From the NCBI GenBank assembly GCA_039621445.1, contig CP154954.1, positions 41,161,572 through 41,225,571 on the forward strand: a DNA stretch of 64,000 nt, in the 5' to 3' direction. The notes below the pieces were generated by a model. The model saw only the letters and a program-made list of their open reading frames with translations, was not told where the DNA came from and did not search any database. Within the stretch, counting starts at the first letter, position 1. Every line of letters begins with the position of its first letter. Below, in pieces: positions 58,942-64,000 of this stretch. This DNA is from Euglena gracilis (Eukaryota > Euglenida > Euglenophyceae > Euglenales). The position numbers and the translations under genes were made by a program.

Positions 58942-60776
58942 GCCCCCCCGCCGACCCGGACATAGCCCGGGCCGGCTTCCTTGTGGAGGCTAGCCCAGGG
59001 GGGGGGGGGGGGGGGACAGAAAATTGGGGTCGTGCGGAAAACCTTGGAGGGACCGATATTGTTTCCTTTCTTTGTTGCTGTTGTTGTTGTGTTTTGCAGG
59101 TTCAATCTCGATCTCAATTTCAGCGAGTCAACCTCACAGTGCCCTTTGCTGCGGGCGAGGGGGCCAGGAGGGACGACGGGACGCCCAGGTGGGGCGAGGA
59201 GGCCACAAGAGCAGAACGGGGGGGGTCCCAAGGGTTGAGGGGGCCCACAGGCCCCCCAAGGCTGACCACGTCCACCACCCGTGGCCGAGGGGCAAGCGCC
59301 CCACGAGACGAGGCGCCCTACGCGCCGCACGTGCACCACACCGCACGGTGCAGCGCCCGAGGGGCCCATAGGGGGTCCACGGACGCCTGCGGGCCCGAGG
59401 GTCCATAGGGCCACGGAGGCCAAACGGGTTCCTCGAGCCCCCGGGTGTTCATTATTTTTTTGTTCGAGCCTTTCAAGTGTTCGGTTGATCTTCATTTCAT
59501 TTTCGGCGTTGGAGGGGCCCCGTGGCCAATTTGGCCCGGGGGGGGGGGGGCACCTACAATTTTAACCAATTTTTGATGGATGGCCACACCTCTTCGGCCC
59601 CCAGACCCAGACCCAGCCCTCAAACACCCGCACTGCTTCGCGCACTTCGCATGCCTATTTCGCTGTGTCTTTCATTTGTGTGTGTCTTTGGCATGGCTGC
59701 GGAACTCGGGGCCTCGGGGGGTTGTCGGATCTGTCACATGAGTGCCTTGGCAGGAGTAGAAATAGATCATACACTCTGTTTTATGACTCTGCTGTGGAAT
59801 ACATCACAGCTTTTCAATCATGTTCGCTGAGACTTTTATGTACGTTGTGTGTTTGATGCTTCAGTGTATGTGGTGAGTTTCTCTATTCAAATGGTTCAGC
59901 GTTGTTCTTAGTTCGATGTATGCAGTTTGGGACCCTGATATGTTTAAATTTCTTACCTTCAGTTTAAGGAAGCGGAAGACCGCTTCTTCGTTATCATGTT
60001 TTTATTTCGCAGGTTATTCCCCATCGCCTCCTTATGACTGAGCAGTTCAGTCGCCAACAGAAGCAGTAAAGGTGTGTATTGTTTTGTGTCTTACGATTTG
60101 TAGTGCATAGATGTTATTCGCAATTTCTATTGTGCATTTTGTCCGTTTGCTTGTGCGAAATATTCACTTCTCAGTTTCTATGGTTCATTATATCCTTTGA
60201 AATGAGGAACAATGTTTTGTCTGAAAGGACTGCTGATTGGATGGACATCACACACTTGCATCCGATTTTGCACTTCGGTTTCCGTTTCTTATCAAAGCGG
60301 TTTTCCGCTTCCTTATTGTTTCTGAAAATTTTCAAGCATGTTCTGTTTGCTTTTCATCGCATATGATTCTGCGTGTTTTTTTTTCAGTTTCCGGTGATCT
60401 ACATCTGATTTTGAAGCGGAATGTCATTTTTACCGCTTCCTGTTTTGTGATTTTCTTTTTTCCCCCTTTGCAGGGGGATTCGAGTTCTTTCCTCGCCGGC
60501 GGCAGGCGGAACCAGGTGTGAATCTGCACGTTCCTCCTGTTTTTGCAATTTTTGTGTTGGTTTCGTTCATTTGCATACAATTTGAAAATAAAAGTGGTGC
60601 TTCGGGTCTGTTTTAGGCTTTATAGGACTCTGTTACTACAAGCCAAACGTCCATCAGAATTGGCCGAAATCGGGACCTCTTCTGAAACCTCAAAATGGGC
60701 CTTTTTGGAAGCAAGTTTCCGCTTCCTCTTCCGTTTCGGACGGGTCAGAAATTTTGGGCAGTTTACGCCGCCTAAG
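58942..60776. other. Right arm of the 7-kb transposon
   Basis: No supported gene. It contains hairpins at 59969-59986, 60294-60311, 60413-60439 and 60707-60726. From about 60410 to the end it matches 8787-9011 within the hAT-like element. Confidence 0.65.
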
Positions 60777-61310
60777 AAAGATGGACGCCGGCACCATTGG
60801 AGTGAATGACTCAGCTTCTCAAAATAAACTTGAGTTTGTTCATGAGGGCGTGTAATATGAGACGAACATGACAGCTGGGCTTCGGGGATTCGGGGGGGGG
60901 GGGGTAGCTCTATAACAAAAGACCACAATTTATTCATGGGGCGAAAAATTTTGGCCAATTGTTTGTATTTTCGAGGCTGACCATAAAAGCGGGGGGGTCG
61001 GGATACTTCAGAAATGCGGCAGGCCAAATTTGCCACGTTCTTCCCTTGCTCCCACTTGTGGTCCAGCACTGCACCCAGCGGAGTGGTTTACCTGGCTGTC
61101 TCGGGAGGGGAATCGGTCGGGGGGAACACGGAGCCGGGGCAGGCCAAGCAGCTCACAAACCCATCCTTGTGACCAAGGGCAGGGTCCGGCGATGGGGAAA
61201 TGCTGAGGGGGGGATGATAGCACACGCGCGCACACCCACCCACCCACCCACCCACAGCAATCCACAAAACACTCATACACACACAACGCACACAGACGAT
61301 GGCCACCCTT
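60777..61310. repeat. Macro-repeat module R, copy 3, right part
   Basis: Resumes at AAAGATGGACGCCGGCACC and matches 20451-20980 and 26541-26940, including GGGGAATCGGTCGGGGGGAA. Confidence 0.88.
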
Positions 61311-61366
61311 AACAAAAAAGTTGGGCCCACTGAACCCCACCGTCCTAACTGTAACACACCCCCCCC

Positions 61367-61771
61367 CCCCTATGTCCAACGACCAGTAACCTCTGTCCTC
61401 CGACCGGGGGGGTGGTCGTTGGACATAGGGTGGTGACCAAAAAGGTGTCCTCTGACCGGGGGGGTGGTCGTTGGACATGGGGTCAAAAAAAAGTTGGTGG
61501 GCACCCGGGTCCCTACCCACCCAAAAATGCCCCAATTTTCCCTTCCGGCGCTTCGCGCCGAAAATTTTGGGCAATTTTGACAAATTTTTGTCCAAAAAGT
61601 GTCAAAAATGGCATTTTGGCCAAATTTTTGGCCAATTTTTGGGAAAAATTTTTCGTCCCGGCGCTTCGCGCCGGGACCAAAAATTTGGTCAAACCTCCGA
61701 AAAGGTGTCCTCCGACCGGGGGGGTGGTCATTGGACATAGGGGGGTCGTTGGACATAGGGGGGGGGGGTAA
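61367..61771. mobile_element. TIR element, TATGTCCAACGAC subfamily
   Basis: Nearly identical to 51858-52250. Ends CCCTATGTCCAACGACC and GTCGTTGGACATAGGG, with two GGCGCTTCGCGCC hairpins inside. Confidence 0.85.
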
Positions 61772-62384
61772 TAAATACACATCCCTAGGGTCTGCATCCC
61801 CTGAAACTCCCCTGATAAGTGCGCACCCCCCCCCTCCAACTGGATTGTGCCCGCTGCAATTTCGACTATTTTGAATGATTTTGAGCCACTTTGGGCCTCC
61901 AAATAACGTCCAAAAAGGTGTCCTCCGACCGGGGGGAGGGTGGTCATCGGACATTGGGGGGGGGGGTGGCTACTGGTGAAGTGGCGGGCGCCAACCGCGA
62001 GCCACCCGTCAACGTTGGCAGGGGAGGAAAGTGGGGGACCTGCGCTTCCCCACCGGCCCCTGGACACGGCTGCCCTCCGGTGTGGCCCTCCCTCGGCCCG
62101 GGGACGGGGTCTGTCCCCGGCGCATCCAAGCCGCGTTGGCCGCGGCGCCACACGCGCTGCGGCCGGCAGCCGGGCGGGGGAAGGCACGGACCGACAAGGT
62201 GTCCTTCAACCGGGGGGGGGGGGTCTTAAACATAGGGGGTCAGTTAGGCTTCAAGTGCTTCATTCCAGGAAGTTTCACTGGCACCGCGGCGATGCTTTTG
62301 CGACAGAGCGGCTTTCCTTCGGGGAAACCTGCCCCGGGACAACCCGGTCCGTGTCGGCCGGCCGCGCCGCCGGGCGGGAAAGGG
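61772..62384. other. 3' flank of the right-edge pyrophosphatase
   Basis: Contains a partial TGTCCAAC-family end (61905-61955). From about 62195 it is the paralogue of 28005-28205. Confidence 0.6.
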
Positions 62385-63015
62385 TCAGCCGACCTTCTTC
62401 TCCAGCGCCCGCATCTGCTCCTGCAGCTTCGCCACCGCGGCGTCGCAGTGGCTGCGGACCGCCTGCACCTCCGCCTTCAGGGACGTGTTCTCCTGCTCCA
62501 GGCTGAAGACCTTCGCCTCCCCGGCAGAGCCGCCCCGACCACACTGCCACCCTCCCCCCGCCTGCCCGACAGACTGGTGCGTGGAACACATTGCAATGTA
62601 CCAAAATGTGTCTAGGAAGCTGAGTACATTTAACCAAATTGTCAAACCGCAAATTATGCCAAGGGTGCCCCGCCCACCCCTCTCAGGGTGCTCAGAACAG
62701 GGTGTTCCGCTGCGTTGCCGTCTCCTTCCAGTATTGCCAAACCCCTCGAAAAGGAGAGGGGGGCACTGGAGATGGGCTCTTCTCCCCTAGAAAGGGATAT
62801 TATGTTGGAGCATGGCATGGAAAAAAAACACAGATAATGCACATTAAATGTTATCTGTGAACCTCCCAGCGGGGGTGAGGTTGGCCCTGGGTGGCCTCGT
62901 CCATGCGCTGCCCGAAGAGGTAGAACAGCTCATGGCCTGCGCGGATCTTCTCGATGGCGTCCTGCCGGTCGCCCCAGCCGGTGATGCGGGAGAACGAGGC
63001 GGTGTCCTCCAGGTC
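62385..63015 (-). CDS. Last two exons of a second pyrophosphatase gene (unit 3 type)
   Basis: Paralogue of 28633-28206. Exon 63015-62863 codes the pyrophosphatase C-terminal helix ([28 protein letters not shown]). Exon 62543-62385 codes the coiled-coil tail ([30 protein letters not shown]) and the stop. The intron 62862-62544 is GT-AG, phase 0, as in the other copy. Exon sequence is conserved while the intron is not, supporting both models. The catalytic part lies beyond the right edge. The upstream intron holds the element at 63397-63940. Confidence 0.85.
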
Positions 63016-63396
63016 CTGTTGGGACGCAAAAAAAGGTGTTAAGCGAGAGGGGGGGAGGGGGTAGTCCCGGAACCCCCCCTCCCTCCTCAGTCCCGACGCC
63101 CCAGTAGGTCCTCCTCAGTCCCGACACGACGAGGTAGTGGGAAACTGAAGCGGGGGATGGATATGGTTTACCACTTGGAGTATCTGCCTTTTCCCGCTCT
63201 TTTCACTGCTTTTGTGTGGAATGAAGAGGTGCGTGTGCCCTCGTCCACAGCGCACCCCCTTGTCCAACGATCACTGATGTTCGCCTCCGACCGGGGGGAG
63301 GGGTCGTGAGACAGGGGGGACCCAGCAGCAAAAAAAAAAAAACTGGGCAAAGATGGCGGTAGTTGGCCGCTTTAAGCTGCTCTGGTGGCCCTTTGG

Positions 63397-63940
63397 CAGG
63401 GATGGATGGGAAGCCTTGAGGGGGGGGGGGGGGGGTGGGACCCCCCCCCTCTCGACACGGAGGGGGGGGGCGGGGTGGGTCGGACCCCCCCCCTCCTACC
63501 TCGAAACTGAGGGGGGGCCGAAAAATTTCGATTTCATGGACGGGCAAAGGGCCGGAAATCGGGTCAAAATCGGTCAAAAATCCCTGATTTTTCTTTGAAA
63601 ATAGATCCAAAAATGCTCGTTTTTTGAAATTTGTTGAACACTTTTTTGGGGGAAAACACCAACACATCAAAAAATGGGCAATATGTCCAAAAGTCAGCAA
63701 AAAGGGGTATTTTTGCTCATTTTCTGGCGCGCAGCGCCGGAAGAAAATTTTTTTCTGCTATTTTTGGCACCTGTCAAGGAGGGGGGGGTGGGGGGGTGCG
63801 GACCCCCCCTCCCAACATCTAGGGGGGGGGGGGGTGGTCCGGACCCCCCCCTACCACCTTACCCCCCTGGGGGGGGGGGGTGGTCGGGACCCCCCCCCTA
63901 CCACCTACCTCAATACCGAAGGGCTTCCCATCCATCCCTG
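63397..63940. mobile_element. hAT-like MITE, 544 bp
   Basis: Same family as 42943-43414: TIR CAGGGATGGATGGGAAGCC, flanked by CCCTTTGG at 63389-63396 and 63941-63948. Longer G/C runs explain the size difference. It contains the GGCGCGCAGCGCCGG hairpin. Confidence 0.92.
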
Positions 63941-64000
63941 CCCTTTGGGGTTACTTTCGTCACTTTGGTCACTTTGGAGCACCTTTGGGGGACAGCCTTA

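Larger units (their letters stand above)
53729..60776 (+). mobile_element. 7,048-bp TIR DNA transposon carrying a retroviral-type integrase
   Basis: Left end CTTAGGCGGCGTAAAATTGC. The right end is the inverse, GCAGTTTACGCCGCCTAAG. Flanked by AAAGA at 53724-53728 and 60777-60781. Two uninterrupted paralogues (about 20451 and 26541) carry AAAGATGGACGCCGG only once. Inside: a nested Tc1-like fragment (54759-55496), a Lys-rich coding segment (about 56263-56541), a decayed integrase with chromodomain-like end (57185-58260), an acidic coding segment (58495-58941), and at least nine GAAGCGG...CCGCTTC hairpins. No reverse transcriptase, gag or long terminal repeats are seen. Integrase plus TIRs and a 5-bp duplication is the pattern of Ginger-like elements, but the end sequence does not match the ones I know. 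Confidence 0.85.

Overview
The window looks like nuclear DNA of a photosynthetic-type or related euglenid. This is an inference, with confidence about 0.75. Three things support it. Coding sequence is broken into short exons with high GC at third codon positions. Ordinary GT-AG introns sit in the same genes as introns that lack GT-AG. Those unusual introns carry CAG at +4 to +6 and CTG at -8 to -6, and their ends pair into a stem, which is the published signature of euglenid nonconventional introns. The rest of the window is extremely rich in simple repeats, G/C homopolymers and non-autonomous transposons with terminal inverted repeats (TIRs). I saw no bacterial gene organisation, rRNA, tRNA or CRISPR array.

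Layout. 1-11.3 kb: scattered minus-strand exons of an unidentified gene or genes (best at 11.2, 7.65 and 6.3 kb), with introns full of microsatellites and TIR elements. 12.1-17.5 kb: a segmental duplicate holding a broken copy of a small unknown gene ('gene B'). 17.5-27.9 kb: a degenerate macro-repeat invaded by at least six TIR elements. 28.2-40.4 kb: the main gene region, three tandem family I soluble inorganic pyrophosphatase units on the minus strand. Unit 1 ends in its own stop. Units 2 and 3 may be one fused gene. Unit 3 has substitutions at two active-site positions and ends in a coiled-coil tail. 42.1-46.5 kb: the intact copy of gene B, three exons and 241 codons before the stop excluded. 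46.5-51.9 kb: three copies of a 1.65-1.8 kb tandem repeat. 52.4-61.3 kb: another macro-repeat copy, split by a 7,048-bp DNA transposon with TIRs and a 5-bp target duplication. That transposon carries a decayed retroviral-type integrase with a chromodomain-like end, a nested Tc1-like fragment, and many copies of a GAAGCGG...CCGCTTC hairpin. 62.4-63.0 kb: the last two exons of a second pyrophosphatase gene that continues beyond the window.

The genes do not form an operon. The pyrophosphatase units would hydrolyse PPi to 2 Pi. Paralogue comparisons inside the window provide empty sites for several transposon insertions and show one nonconventional intron present in one gene B copy and absent from the other.
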